The notes under the pieces: model-generated | What the model saw: the letters and a program-made list of their open reading frames with translations, nothing else | Database searches by the model: none | What the model was told of the DNA's origin: nothing | Origin: an uncultured Flavobacteriaceae bacterium | GTDB lineage: Bacteria > Bacteroidota > Bacteroidia > Flavobacteriales > Flavobacteriaceae | DNA length: 64,000 nt | Assembly: GCA_947494205.1 (NCBI GenBank) | Contig: CANLUH010000006.1 | Span: 1 to 64,000 of the forward strand | Reading direction: 5' to 3' | Made by a program: the position numbers and the translations under genes | Shown here: positions 46,279-54,678 of the stretch, in pieces | Position numbering within the stretch: position 1 is the first letter of the stretch | How the letters are laid out: every line of letters starts with the position of its first letter

Positions 46279-47286
46279 TTATTCTTCTATAACTGAAAAT
46301 GGCTCTTTATAAGCGACATTTATATTTTTAATTCTTGCAAAAGGTTCTTCTATATTGTCTTCTATTAGCCAAGTATGTAATGTATGAGCTTTCATAGCAG
46401 CTCCTTTACTATTTCTTCCTCGCCATACAAACTCTACTTCTAATTTATATTCATTTTCAGACAATTCACTAATAACAATATTTTCTGGAAAATGATTTGT
46501 TTGTGAAGTTTCTAATCCTGCATTTTTTACCCAAACTTTAAAATCTTCAAAATTTGTAATGATACTTTTTTTGGAAAATTTTAATTCGAATTCATCTGCT
46601 AATATTGCTTTAAATGGTTCTAAATTACCATCCATTTTTTCAATATTAAATAGCCAATAATGCATTAATGCTAATACACGATTTGTTGGATAAGCATCTT
46701 TAAATTCTGAAACTTCTAATTGCTCTACAGGCCTTAGGTTAACTACATTTAATTTTGGTAATGCACTTGACTTATACGGATTTGTGTATATATCGTATGC
46801 TATACGCACTTGATTTTTTTCTCCAGTTGGTTTTATATTCTGGTATATAATTTCTACATCTACACGTAATGTCCCATCTTTATAGCTTTTTACATTAGCA
46901 AATTGAACGTGGTGCGCATTTTTCCAACCTTTGTATACGTTTAATCGCTCAGGATAGCCTGCTTTCCCCTTTAATGTTCCTGCAACACTTGTAATCTCAA
47001 CTTCGTCGGATAATATATCCATCTGATTTTCGATACGTCTAGGTGTTATTTCTCGTTCGTATAATTGATACCATCTGTAGTATTGTGTTTTTACTGCATG
47101 AATATGCTGAGTAGTTCCCGAATAATCCATAATTGTATCTTTTTTAGATTTGTAGAGTACTTTTTCCTCTTTTTTATCAATAGTTTCTATAGCATCAAAT
47201 TTAGTGTCTTCTGTCTTTTTTATATCTTCTTTACAGTTACAGAAAAAAACCATCATTAAGGTTACTAATACTAAACGCGATCTCAT
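46279..47286 (-). CDS. Lipoprotein inserted in the paa cluster, SnoaL-like in character
   Basis: 335 residues. N-terminus MRSRLVLVTLMMVFFCNCKED is a lipoprotein signal (Cys 18 as probable lipid anchor), followed by an acidic linker. Two similar alpha+beta segments, about residues 65-200 and 205-325, have the look of NTF2/SnoaL-type domains (RWYQLYEREITPRRIENQMDILSDEVEITS and LEPFKAILADEFELKFSKKSIITNFEDFKVW). It sits 14 bp after thiolase paaJ and 2 bp before paaZ, all on one strand. Lipoproteins are not part of the known cytoplasmic paa pathway. The domain assignment is tentative. Confidence 0.6.
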   Translation of the reverse strand: MRSRLVLVTLMMVFFCNCKEDIKKTEDTKFDAIETIDKKEEKVLYKSKKDTIMDYSGTTQHIHAVKTQYYRWYQLYEREITPRRIENQMDILSDEVEITSVAGTLKGKAGYPERLNVYKGWKNAHHVQFANVKSYKDGTLRVDVEIIYQNIKPTGEKNQVRIAYDIYTNPYKSSALPKLNVVNLRPVEQLEVSEFKDAYPTNRVLALMHYWLFNIEKMDGNLEPFKAILADEFELKFSKKSIITNFEDFKVWVKNAGLETSQTNHFPENIVISELSENEYKLEVEFVWRGRNSKGAAMKAHTLHTWLIEDNIEEPFARIKNINVAYKEPFSVIEE

Positions 47287-47300
47287 AGTTATATTCTATT

Positions 47301-48515
47301 TTATGAATTTACATTTTCTATAATTGCAGCGTAGCCTTGTCCTACACCAATACACATTGTTATTAATGCATATTTCTTGTTTTGTTCTTGTAATTCTATG
47401 GCTGCAGAATAGGCTATTCTTGCTCCTGTTACGCCCAATGGATGCCCTATTGCGATAGAACCTCCATTAGGATTTAATCTAGAATCATCGTCTGCTAATC
47501 CCCATGCTCTTGTACAGGCTAATGCTTGTGCTGCAAAAGCTTCATTTAACTCTATAACATCCATATCATCCATCGTTAAACCTGCTTTTTCTAATGCTTT
47601 ATTAGAGGCTTGTACTGGACCTATCCCCATTATTCTTGGCTCCACACCTACAACCGCAGAACTTACAATTCGTGCTAATGGTTTTAAGTTGTATTTTTTC
47701 ACGGCATCTTCTGATGCTATAATAGTTGCAGCTGCTCCATCGTTTAATCCTGACGAATTTCCTGCTGTTACACTTCCACCTTCTTTTTTAAAGGCTGCTC
47801 TAAGCTTACCTAAAACTTCTAGTGATGAATTTGGTTTTACAAATTCATCTTTTGAAAATTGTATTGGGTCTTTTTTACGTTGTGGAATTTCGACAGTTAC
47901 TATTTCTTTTGCTAAACGTCCATTTTCTTGTGCTTTGGCTGCTTTCATCTGACTCCAATACGCAAACTTATCTTGATCTTCTCTAGATATGTTATATTTT
48001 TCAACTAAGTTTTCAGCAGTCATTCCCATACCATCTGTACCATATAACTTTTGCATTTTTGGATTTATAAAACGCCACCCAAATGTTGAATCGTACATTT
48101 TTGAGTCTCCTCCAAATGCTGTTGATGGTTTTGCCATTACGTAAGGTCCTCTCGTCATGTTCTCAACACCTCCAGAGATAAATAAATCCCCATCTCCTGC
48201 TTTTATAGCACGATTTGCATGAATTATTGCTGACAATCCTGAGCTACATAAACGGTTTACCGTTTCTCCAGGTACTGTAAATGGTAATCCTGCTAATAAC
48301 GAAGACATACGTGCTACATTACGGTTATCTTCTCCTGCTTGATTTGCACAGCCCATAATAACATCATCGTATGCTTCCTTTGGAATACTTGGATTGCGTT
48401 CTACAACTTCTTTAATAACCAATGCGCCCAAATCGTCTGTTCTTACTGCCGATAATGTGCCTTTGTAATTTCCTATTGGTGTACGCACACCATCTATTAT
48501 ATATGCTTGTTTCAT
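47301..48515 (-). CDS. paaJ: 3-oxoadipyl-CoA / 3-oxo-5,6-dehydrosuberyl-CoA thiolase
   Basis: 404 residues. The thiolase nucleophile is C90 in VNRLCSSGLSAI, the His is in GGSIAIGHPLGVTGARI near 350, and the second Cys is in TMCIGVGQGYA near 388. NAGNSSGLNDGAAA and AFGGDSKMYDSTFGWRFINPKM resemble PaaJ/PcaF thiolases. In phenylacetate degradation it releases acetyl-CoA twice. It follows the hypothetical secreted protein with only 1 bp of gap. Its exact chain-length specificity cannot be told from the sequence. Confidence 0.9.
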   Translation of the reverse strand: MKQAYIIDGVRTPIGNYKGTLSAVRTDDLGALVIKEVVERNPSIPKEAYDDVIMGCANQAGEDNRNVARMSSLLAGLPFTVPGETVNRLCSSGLSAIIHANRAIKAGDGDLFISGGVENMTRGPYVMAKPSTAFGGDSKMYDSTFGWRFINPKMQKLYGTDGMGMTAENLVEKYNISREDQDKFAYWSQMKAAKAQENGRLAKEIVTVEIPQRKKDPIQFSKDEFVKPNSSLEVLGKLRAAFKKEGGSVTAGNSSGLNDGAAATIIASEDAVKKYNLKPLARIVSSAVVGVEPRIMGIGPVQASNKALEKAGLTMDDMDVIELNEAFAAQALACTRAWGLADDDSRLNPNGGSIAIGHPLGVTGARIAYSAAIELQEQNKKYALITMCIGVGQGYAAIIENVNS

Positions 48516-48516
48516 G

Positions 48517-49050
48517 TTAATTCTTAATTGTTTCTATTATTTCCTTAGCTAATCTCCTATTCTCGTTATAAAACTTATTTCTAGCTTTTACACTATATTT
48601 TCTTTTCATTAAGATTTTATTGGTTTTAGGTTCAATCATAATCATATAAAAATCAAATTTTATAATATAAATTTCGCTATCATAATCAGCTTCTCCAAAT
48701 CCTTTACTTTCTATCCAAAAAACACATATAGCCTCATGATTCTTATTTTTAAAATCTAATTTGAATTGATCAAAAGATGTTAATTCTAAAAGTACATCTG
48801 CATTTTCATCGAATTCAAAACTTGCCTTAGTTTCAATCTTTTTACTTTTTCTTTCAAGAGGCTTGTATAATAAATTATAAAACTTCTCATATTCCCAATG
48901 CCCACCTGAAAAGAAAAGAATGCTTTCGGGTACTTCGTAATTATCTATTGTATAAGCATCAGTCAATGTAATGTAATCTGACACTCTTTTTCCCTCTTGA
49001 GAAAATCCAGAGGTAACAACTAATAACAATAGAATTACTATTCTTCCCAT
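48517..49050 (-). CDS. Secreted protein of unknown function inside the paa cluster
   Basis: 177 residues. The signal peptide is MGRIVILLLLVVTSGFSQEG, cleavage near FSQ. The mature part is a mixed alpha/beta protein of no recognised family, with FDENADVLLELTSFDQFKLDF near 80-100 and a basic helical end (RRLAKEIIETIKN). It starts inside the 3' end of paaI: the first 13 bases overlap, so it is coupled to paaI, and paaJ starts 1 bp after it. Nothing suggests a function in ring degradation. Confidence 0.65.
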   Translation of the reverse strand: MGRIVILLLLVVTSGFSQEGKRVSDYITLTDAYTIDNYEVPESILFFSGGHWEYEKFYNLLYKPLERKSKKIETKASFEFDENADVLLELTSFDQFKLDFKNKNHEAICVFWIESKGFGEADYDSEIYIIKFDFYMIMIEPKTNKILMKRKYSVKARNKFYNENRRLAKEIIETIKN

Positions 49051-49451
49051 TCTTTTTGTGTACGATATACTACACCTTTAAACAAAGCTACTAATTCTTC
49101 TTCTCTTTTCACTTCTATTATATTAAAGCCTAGTTTGTTATTTACTTTTTCTATTACAGATTCTGCAACTATGTAATCTCCTTCGCTTAATGCTTCTATA
49201 TGATTGATACTTGTTTCTATTGAAACGGCATATTTACCATGTGTATTTGCAGCAAAACCAAATGCGGTGTCTGCTAAACTATAACTAATTCCGCCATGTG
49301 CTTTATTCATGCTGTTAAGCATTTCTCTACGAATAGTCATCCCTACTTTACAACGGCCAATTTCGCATTCTAGAATTTCTATTCCTAACCAAGTGCTGTA
49401 GGCATCTTGGGATAACATTTTATATGGGATTTGTTCTCCTTTCATAATCAT
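49038..49451 (-). CDS. paaI: PaaI-type hotdog thioesterase
   Basis: 137 residues of the PaaI thioesterase family (hotdog fold). The characteristic stretch is MLNSMNKAHGGISYSLADTAFGFAANTHGK (about 44-73), containing the active-site Asn/His-Gly-Gly pattern. PaaI hydrolyses aromatic CoA thioesters (phenylacetyl-CoA type) as a rescue step that frees CoA. It lies directly after the 101-residue hypothetical gene (stop and start codons abut) and overlaps the next gene by 13 bp. Confidence 0.9.
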   Translation of the reverse strand: MIMKGEQIPYKMLSQDAYSTWLGIEILECEIGRCKVGMTIRREMLNSMNKAHGGISYSLADTAFGFAANTHGKYAVSIETSINHIEALSEGDYIVAESVIEKVNNKLGFNIIEVKREEELVALFKGVVYRTQKEWEE

Positions 49452-49757
49452 TTAACACTCATATATTAAAGCTTCAATGTTTTTTAAGTTAGACTCTCTA
49501 ATCTTTTTAATTTCTTTTTGGTTTTCACATTCAATCAAAACTCCCATTCTATTTTCATGTAGTACCTCATTAGGAAATGATGGACTAGAAGTTAGATTAA
49601 TTCCAATTATTTTTCTTTTAATCAAACTACCAAAGAAATTAAATTCTATATAATTCCCCGTAGATATTTCCCCTTCAACAATATTACCTATGAAAGCTAA
49701 TCCTCTATTGCTTATAATAAATTTATCTTCAATATAGTATTTTGCTATTTCTTTCAC
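49452..49757 (-). CDS. Small hypothetical protein, translation-factor domain II-like in character
   Basis: 101 residues without signal. The phrase IVEGEISTGNYIEF then KRKIIGINLTSS and HENRMGVLIEC in that order resembles the beta-barrel of EF-Tu domain II (binding and docking sheets), as in SelB/IF2 relatives. That is a resemblance only. It starts at the last base of paaH (overlap) and abuts paaI. No paa role is known. Stand-alone domain II proteins occur in Bacteroidetes as accessory proteins of unknown function. Confidence 0.55.
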   Translation of the reverse strand: MKEIAKYYIEDKFIISNRGLAFIGNIVEGEISTGNYIEFNFFGSLIKRKIIGINLTSSPSFPNEVLHENRMGVLIECENQKEIKKIRESNLKNIEALIYEC

Positions 49758-50911
49758 TAAAAGAATGTTTCTCCTTCTCTATTCATCTTTCTTAATAAAG
49801 GACTACATCTATATCTATCTTCATGGTATTCATTATACATATTATCTAATGTATTTACACACCAATCTATTCCTTTTTCGTCTGCCCATGCTAATAATCC
49901 TTTTGGGTAATTAACACCTTTTGTCATTGCATTATCTATATCTTCTGCCGAGGCTATGTTTAAAAATAAAGCATCTGCTGCTTCATTAATTAACATAACT
50001 AATACACGATTGAATATTTGCTCTGCTAATACATCATCTTTTTTAGCCTCTGGTTTTGCTGCTCCTTCTGAATAATCATAATATCCTTTTCCTGATTTTC
50101 TACCTAGATAACCTGCTTCTGAAAAACGTTTCTGCGTAAATGCTGGCTTATATCTTGGATCGAAATAGAATGCTGTAAATACCGTTTCGGTTACGGTGTA
50201 ATTCACATCGTTCCCTATAAAGTCCATTAATTCAAAAGGCCCCATACGGAAACCTCCCATTGTTTTTAAACTGTAATCTATAGTAGCAAAATCGGCTAAT
50301 CCTTCTTCATAAATCCTTAAGGCTTCTCCGTAAAATGGACGTGCTACTCTGTTTACTATAAACCCAGGTGTATCTTTAGCTACTGCTACTACTTTTTTCC
50401 AATCAGTAATAGTTTGTATTGACTTATCTAAGACCTCTTTAGAGGTTTGTATTGCAGGAATAACCTCAACCAGTTTCATTAACGGTGCTGGATTGAAAAA
50501 GTGAATTCCTACACAACGTTCTGGTTTTTCTAACGATGCTGCTATTGATGCGATAGATAGACTTGATGTGTTTGATGCAATGATACAATCATCTGTAACA
50601 TAACTTTCTAATTCTGAAAACACTTTTTTCTTAATCTCAAGATTTTCAATAATAGCTTCTATTGTTAAATTAGAATCTGCTAAATCTTTTAAAGTATTGA
50701 CGTAAGATATATTACTTTTAATTCTTGTTTTTTCTGCTTCATCAATACGTCCTTTTTCTATAAGACGTGATAATATTTTTTCTAAAGCGGCTTTGGCTTT
50801 ATCTAATGCGTTTTGATTGGTGTCGTATAATTTTACTTTACATCCAGAAGTTGCTGCTACTTGAGCAATCCCACTTCCCATTGTACCACCACCAATAATT
50901 CCTACGTTCAT
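49757..50911 (-). CDS. paaH: 3-hydroxyadipyl-CoA dehydrogenase
   Basis: 384 residues from the ATG at 50911, giving MNVGIIGGGTMGSGIAQVAA, the NAD-binding GxGxxG dinucleotide fold; an upstream start at 50968 would translate a repeat and is rejected. The 3-hydroxyacyl-CoA dehydrogenase motifs are IHFFNPAPLMKLVEVI near residue 136 and the C-terminal domain FRMGPFELMDFIGNDVNYT. Oxidises 3-hydroxyadipyl-CoA to 3-oxoadipyl-CoA. Upstream, a degenerate 7-bp repeat and a four-helix-bundle gene separate it from paaG. Confidence 0.9.
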   Translation of the reverse strand: MNVGIIGGGTMGSGIAQVAATSGCKVKLYDTNQNALDKAKAALEKILSRLIEKGRIDEAEKTRIKSNISYVNTLKDLADSNLTIEAIIENLEIKKKVFSELESYVTDDCIIASNTSSLSIASIAASLEKPERCVGIHFFNPAPLMKLVEVIPAIQTSKEVLDKSIQTITDWKKVVAVAKDTPGFIVNRVARPFYGEALRIYEEGLADFATIDYSLKTMGGFRMGPFELMDFIGNDVNYTVTETVFTAFYFDPRYKPAFTQKRFSEAGYLGRKSGKGYYDYSEGAAKPEAKKDDVLAEQIFNRVLVMLINEAADALFLNIASAEDIDNAMTKGVNYPKGLLAWADEKGIDWCVNTLDNMYNEYHEDRYRCSPLLRKMNREGETFF

Positions 50912-50920
50912 GTTTTTAAT

Positions 50921-50955
50921 ATTGAATATCGAATGTTGAATACAGAATATCGAAG
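50921..50955. repeat. Heptamer repeat with unit NNNGAAT (five copies)
   Basis: Five 7-bp units ending GAAT (the last GAAG) on the plus strand, just upstream of paaH (start codon at 50911) and after the four-helix-bundle gene. Inverted relative to a matching set at 51392-51420 on the other side of that gene. Confidence 0.8.
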
Positions 50956-50986
50956 TTTTTAATTTCAACTAACTGACATACATTCA

Positions 50987-51352
50987 TTACTGTTTATTTT
51001 TATTTTGCGAAGTTCGAATGCTAGAAACGAAAATTGCAATTAGTTCATTATTCTCTTTTAAAAGTAATTCTAATTTTTCAGAATCTTTAAGAAGACCCGC
51101 TCCTTTTTGGATTTTTAAATTCACTAAAGACTCTCTCAATTCCTTGAGGCAAATCTTCATTTTATGAAGAAAATCTCTTGTTGATTCAGCACTTTGAGCT
51201 TCTCCATAATTTAATGCAGAAGATGTTCCTGAACGAATTAGTTGTTTTGACAAATGCTGAGATGAAAAATCATTCCCCATCGTTTTACAGAGCGAAATAA
51301 TATCCACAGAAAATTGAATTAATCTATCTTCTAAATCGTACTTCCTACTCAT
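50987..51352 (-). CDS. Four-helix-bundle protein (23S rRNA intervening-sequence family) in the paa cluster
   Basis: 121 residues, entirely helical. RSGTSSALNYGEAQSAESTRDFLHKMKICLKELRESL (41-77) is the family core of the four-helix-bundle/S23 proteins first seen in 23S rRNA intervening sequences and common as solitary genes in flavobacteria. It probably binds nucleic acid as a pentamer; structural homologues (Avd) work with reverse transcriptases, but none is in this window. Its gene lies in the paaG-paaH gap and is bounded on both sides by heptamer repeats in inverted orientation, so it looks like a cassette that moved in. Confidence 0.9.
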   Translation of the reverse strand: MSRKYDLEDRLIQFSVDIISLCKTMGNDFSSQHLSKQLIRSGTSSALNYGEAQSAESTRDFLHKMKICLKELRESLVNLKIQKGAGLLKDSEKLELLLKENNELIAIFVSSIRTSQNKNKQ

Positions 51353-51391
51353 TAACTTTATTTTTTACTGAAATCAACTTCATCATTTAAT

Positions 51392-51420
51392 ATTCTCTTA
51401 TTCGATATTCAGTATTCTTT
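51392..51420. repeat. Heptamer repeat with unit ATTCNNN (inverted partner)
   Basis: Four near-7-bp units ATTCTCTT, ATTCGAT, ATTCAGT, ATTCTTT on the plus strand; read on the minus strand these are NNNGAAT units, as at 50921-50955. It abuts the paaG stop codon (51422-51420). The two blocks are inverted repeats flanking the four-helix-bundle gene. Confidence 0.75.
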
Positions 51421-52193
51421 TAATTACCTTTAAACTCTGGCTTACGCTTTTCTATAAATGCTGCAACGCCTTCTGCATAATCATTACTTTGTGCTGCTTC
51501 GATTTGTAATTTCGATTCTAAAGCTAATTGTGCTTCTAAATCGTTTGTCATAGATTTATTGAATAGTTCTTTAATTAACCCTAATGCTTTAGTTGGCATA
51601 TTAGCTAGTTTTACAGCTAATTTATTTATCGTTTCTTCAAATTCGTCTAAGGGAACCGATTTATAAATCATTCCCATTTTTTCTGCTTCTTCTGCTGAGA
51701 TTTTATCACCTAACATGGCTAATGCTAATGCTTTTTGAAAACCTATTAATCTAGGCAAAAAGAACGTTCCTCCACTATCTGGAACCAAGCCTATTAAACT
51801 AAAAGCTTGTATAAAACTCACTTTTTCATGAGCTACTACAATATCGCATGCTAAAGCAATATTTGCTCCTGCTCCTGCTGCCACACCATTTACTGCTGCT
51901 ATTACAGGTTTTTTAATAGCGCGTATTCTTGTAATGATTGGGTTATAATGTTCTTCTAATATTTTTTTAAACCCAGGGTTTAATTCTGGATCAGTTACTT
52001 CTTTTAAGTCTTGACCTGCACAAAATGCTTTTCCATTTCCTGTAAGCACAATTGCTCTCACGTTATTATTAGTTTCACAGTCGTCTAAAATTTCTTGTAA
52101 TTCTAAAGCCATTTCGCGATTAAAACTATTAAATACTTCTGGTCTATTTAAAGTAATGTATGCTACTTTATTTTCTATTTTCTTAATAATCAT
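51420..52193 (-). CDS. paaG: 1,2-epoxyphenylacetyl-CoA isomerase (enoyl-CoA hydratase family)
   Basis: 257 residues of the crotonase fold. Signature phrases are KAFCAGQDLKEVTDPE near 57-72, AVNGVAAGAGANIALACDIVVA near 102 and the diagnostic PDSGGTFFLPRLIGFQKALALAMLG near 135 typical of PaaG. Converts the ring-1,2-epoxide of phenylacetyl-CoA to 2-oxepin-2(3H)-ylideneacetyl-CoA. The gene lies 4 bp after the T9SS beta-helix gene and is separated from paaH by the four-helix-bundle cassette. Confidence 0.9.
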   Translation of the reverse strand: MIIKKIENKVAYITLNRPEVFNSFNREMALELQEILDDCETNNNVRAIVLTGNGKAFCAGQDLKEVTDPELNPGFKKILEEHYNPIITRIRAIKKPVIAAVNGVAAGAGANIALACDIVVAHEKVSFIQAFSLIGLVPDSGGTFFLPRLIGFQKALALAMLGDKISAEEAEKMGMIYKSVPLDEFEETINKLAVKLANMPTKALGLIKELFNKSMTNDLEAQLALESKLQIEAAQSNDYAEGVAAFIEKRKPEFKGN

Positions 52194-52196
52194 AAA

Positions 52197-54071
52197 TTAT
52201 TCTTTGATAATTTTTATATTTCTATAACTATTTTTTTTCGATTTATTTCCAATCTTTAAAATGTATACTCCGCTACTATAATTTAACATGTTTAGAATAT
52301 TTGTATTCTCTAGAGATAACTGCTCCATTTTTTTTCCAAACATATCGAAAACTTCCAAATATAAATTTTTAGATTCTGTAATAATCGATACTTTATCTTT
52401 TACAGGGTTTGGATAAAACTCCAGTGTAATTTCGTTTTCATTTTCTATAATGGATAAAGTACTTTCTCCAAGTAGTAACGTGATCTCGTTTTCAGGTAAT
52501 AAACTATAACAGCCATTATCTACTAATGTAAGTTGAAGCTCTTCTTCAAGTTCATCAATATCATCATTTATTATACCTATACTTTCATTTGTTTCTTGTT
52601 GACCAAATTCAAATAAAGCAAAACTTGGTTGTCTGTAATAATCATCACCATAAGTTGCTGTTCCTGTAAAATTTAAATTAACAGCCAAAGGCAGAAGCGT
52701 ATTAGTTGTTCTCTCAAGCGAATAGATAAATTCAGGGTCTAGACCTTCTGTGTAATTTAATTGCGATGCTGAAATTTCTACTTGAGTTGTGGGTAAAGCC
52801 GATAAAGATTCAAAAGTAATAGATACATTATTAGGGTTTACTCCTGTTAAAAAAGAAGGTGAATTAGGATTTACAATGTAAAAATTACCATTAACATCAC
52901 CCAAACCGTCTGAAGTTGAACTATTCTCTACCAAATCTATAAAAGGAATGTCTTCATCGTAAATAATAGTACAATCTTGAAAGCTAGCGCCTCCAAATCT
53001 TGAAACAGGATTACTATAATCTGTTACTTCAAAAAATATTGGATTATTAAATGCTATTGGATCATTTGAAATATCTTTAAATACACAGTTTTCAAAATTT
53101 GCTTGATAACTATCTACCGTTTTAGAGATATACACAGCAGTCCAATCACTATTATCTATATAACAATTAGAGAAATTAACAAAACCATCTACACCATTAC
53201 TACCATTATCATCTATATTTAATTCTGCATAAGCAAATGTATTTGATGGATCATGATTACTTGACATATATGTATCTTCAACATTTATAGAAATATCATT
53301 AGAAGTATCATCCATAAACTCCATGGCTACTTGAATTGCGTTTCCGTTATTATTTAAAATACGACAGCCTTTAATAAGAACATTTTCAATACGTTGATCT
53401 ATATCAAAGGGTTCTATGTCTATACCATCTTCTGGAAGCACTCCATTGGTGTCTGAGAATTCGCTATATAAAATATTAGCATCTTTAACAGATATTAGAG
53501 ATAATCCTTGTCTATAATTATTATTTGAAACACAATTTTTAAGTGTTATATTTTCACAATAATTTTGAGGACTTGAAGGTAAAAAACTCTTACTAACACT
53601 AAATCCATCTCCTCCAGAATCTTTCACTGTTAAACCTTCAATCCATATATTAATTGCAGATTCTAAATTAACACAATGTCTGAACTCACTATCTGCAAGA
53701 TTAACATACTCTTGTTTATTCATTATAATACTGGCTCCATATGCTTTAATAGTGATATTACTTCTGTCTCTTATTCTAAGTAAAGAATCAAACTCTCCGT
53801 ATACTCCAGGAAGCGCTCTTAAAATGACACCTCTTTCTAAGATAATAGTAATATTATCACGGTTCACATCTAACGGACCTGTATACCAATCCATACCGAC
53901 ATTATCTACAACTATAGTGTCTGCGACTGAAGTTGTAAGTGCTGTTTCCAAAAATGTAGTACTATTGATTGTATCGAAGCCAATATCTTCTGAAACAATA
54001 ATTTTTGTTGCAAAAGCGTTAGTTACTATGCCTAAAAACATTATCGTTAAAATTATTTTATGTTTTTTCAT
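52197..54071 (-). CDS. Secreted right-handed beta-helix protein with T9SS type A sorting domain
   Basis: 624 residues from the ATG at 54071; that start overlaps the paaD stop codon as ATGA, which strongly supports it (an ORF start at 54080 is less likely). Signal peptide to about residue 22. Residues 45-340 are parallel beta-helix repeats (polysaccharide lyase/pectate-lyase-like fold: LRIRDRSNITIKAYGASIIMN, GCRILNNNGNAIQVAMEF and similar rungs). Residues 460-520 look Calx-beta-like (GTATYGDDYYRQPSF). The C-terminal 80 residues are a T9SS type A sorting domain. Function outside the cell; it is an unexpected member of the cytoplasmic paa operon. Confidence 0.75.
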   Translation of the reverse strand: MKKHKIILTIMFLGIVTNAFATKIIVSEDIGFDTINSTTFLETALTTSVADTIVVDNVGMDWYTGPLDVNRDNITIILERGVILRALPGVYGEFDSLLRIRDRSNITIKAYGASIIMNKQEYVNLADSEFRHCVNLESAINIWIEGLTVKDSGGDGFSVSKSFLPSSPQNYCENITLKNCVSNNNYRQGLSLISVKDANILYSEFSDTNGVLPEDGIDIEPFDIDQRIENVLIKGCRILNNNGNAIQVAMEFMDDTSNDISINVEDTYMSSNHDPSNTFAYAELNIDDNGSNGVDGFVNFSNCYIDNSDWTAVYISKTVDSYQANFENCVFKDISNDPIAFNNPIFFEVTDYSNPVSRFGGASFQDCTIIYDEDIPFIDLVENSSTSDGLGDVNGNFYIVNPNSPSFLTGVNPNNVSITFESLSALPTTQVEISASQLNYTEGLDPEFIYSLERTTNTLLPLAVNLNFTGTATYGDDYYRQPSFALFEFGQQETNESIGIINDDIDELEEELQLTLVDNGCYSLLPENEITLLLGESTLSIIENENEITLEFYPNPVKDKVSIITESKNLYLEVFDMFGKKMEQLSLENTNILNMLNYSSGVYILKIGNKSKKNSYRNIKIIKE

Positions 54072-54568
54072 TTTAAACATTTAAAATAATCGAATGGTTC
54101 TTGGCAATCGTCACACTGAAACTGTGCTTTGCAGGCTGTTGATCCAAATTGGCTGACTAGTCTAGTATTTTGAGAACTACAATTAGTGCATTTCACTATA
54201 CGCTTACCGTTTAATAATACATCCTTATCTGCTTCTGCTTCTAGTGGTGCAGCAATTCCATAGTCTTCTAAAGCTTTTCGTCCTTTTGGTGTTATCCAAT
54301 CGGTTGTCCAAGCTGGTGCTAATATTAATTCTATTTCTGAATGATACCCAGCTTCTTTTAATGCTTTTTGTATATCGTCTCCAATAACATCCATTGCTGG
54401 ACAACCACTATAGGTTGGTGTTATTTCAACGTTCACTATATTATTTTTTATTACTGCCGAACGTACTACCCCCATATCCATAATAGATAATACTGGAATC
54501 TCAGGATCTGAGACTTGCTCCAATATTGGATATAGTATTTTGTCTATATTTTGTTCGGCTGTTATCAT
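54068..54568 (-). CDS. paaD: 1,2-phenylacetyl-CoA epoxidase subunit PaaD
   Basis: 166 residues from the ATG at 54568 (MITAEQNIDKILYPILEQVS); an earlier ATG at 54601 is less likely. An N-terminal DUF59/MIP18-type domain (SDPEIPVLSIMDMGVVRSAVI, TPTYSGCPAMDVIGDDI) and a C-terminal zinc ribbon with CTNCSSQNTRLVSQFGSTACKAQFQCDDCQEPFDYFKC. PaaD is needed for maturation of the PaaABCE monooxygenase, probably for its iron-sulfur centre. Its stop overlaps the start of the beta-helix gene. Confidence 0.9.
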   Translation of the reverse strand: MITAEQNIDKILYPILEQVSDPEIPVLSIMDMGVVRSAVIKNNIVNVEITPTYSGCPAMDVIGDDIQKALKEAGYHSEIELILAPAWTTDWITPKGRKALEDYGIAAPLEAEADKDVLLNGKRIVKCTNCSSQNTRLVSQFGSTACKAQFQCDDCQEPFDYFKCLK

Positions 54569-54655
54569 ATTATTTCTTCTATTTAAAGCTTCTCGATACA
54601 ATTTATTGGTTCCTCATAAATCACTCGAATTGATGATTGCTCACAATACTTGTAG

Positions 54656-54675
54656 ATTCCTGCATTCGCAGGAAT
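54656..54675. repeat. ATTCCTGC hairpin element
   Basis: Perfect 8-bp stem ATTCCTGC / GCAGGAAT with a 4-nt loop, in the paaD-paaC gap and 3 bp from the paaC stop codon. Of the same general type as the TTCC-stem hairpins at 43349, 55438 and 55493. Confidence 0.75.
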
Positions 54676-54678
54676 TTG

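Noticed and set aside
50912-50968. N-terminal extension of PaaH
   Set aside because: The extra residues translate the NNNGAAT repeat; the Rossmann fold starts at the ATG at 50911.
50987-51352. Diversity-generating retroelement accessory gene (Avd)
   Set aside because: No reverse transcriptase, template repeat or variable repeat pair is visible in the window; only the protein fold is similar.
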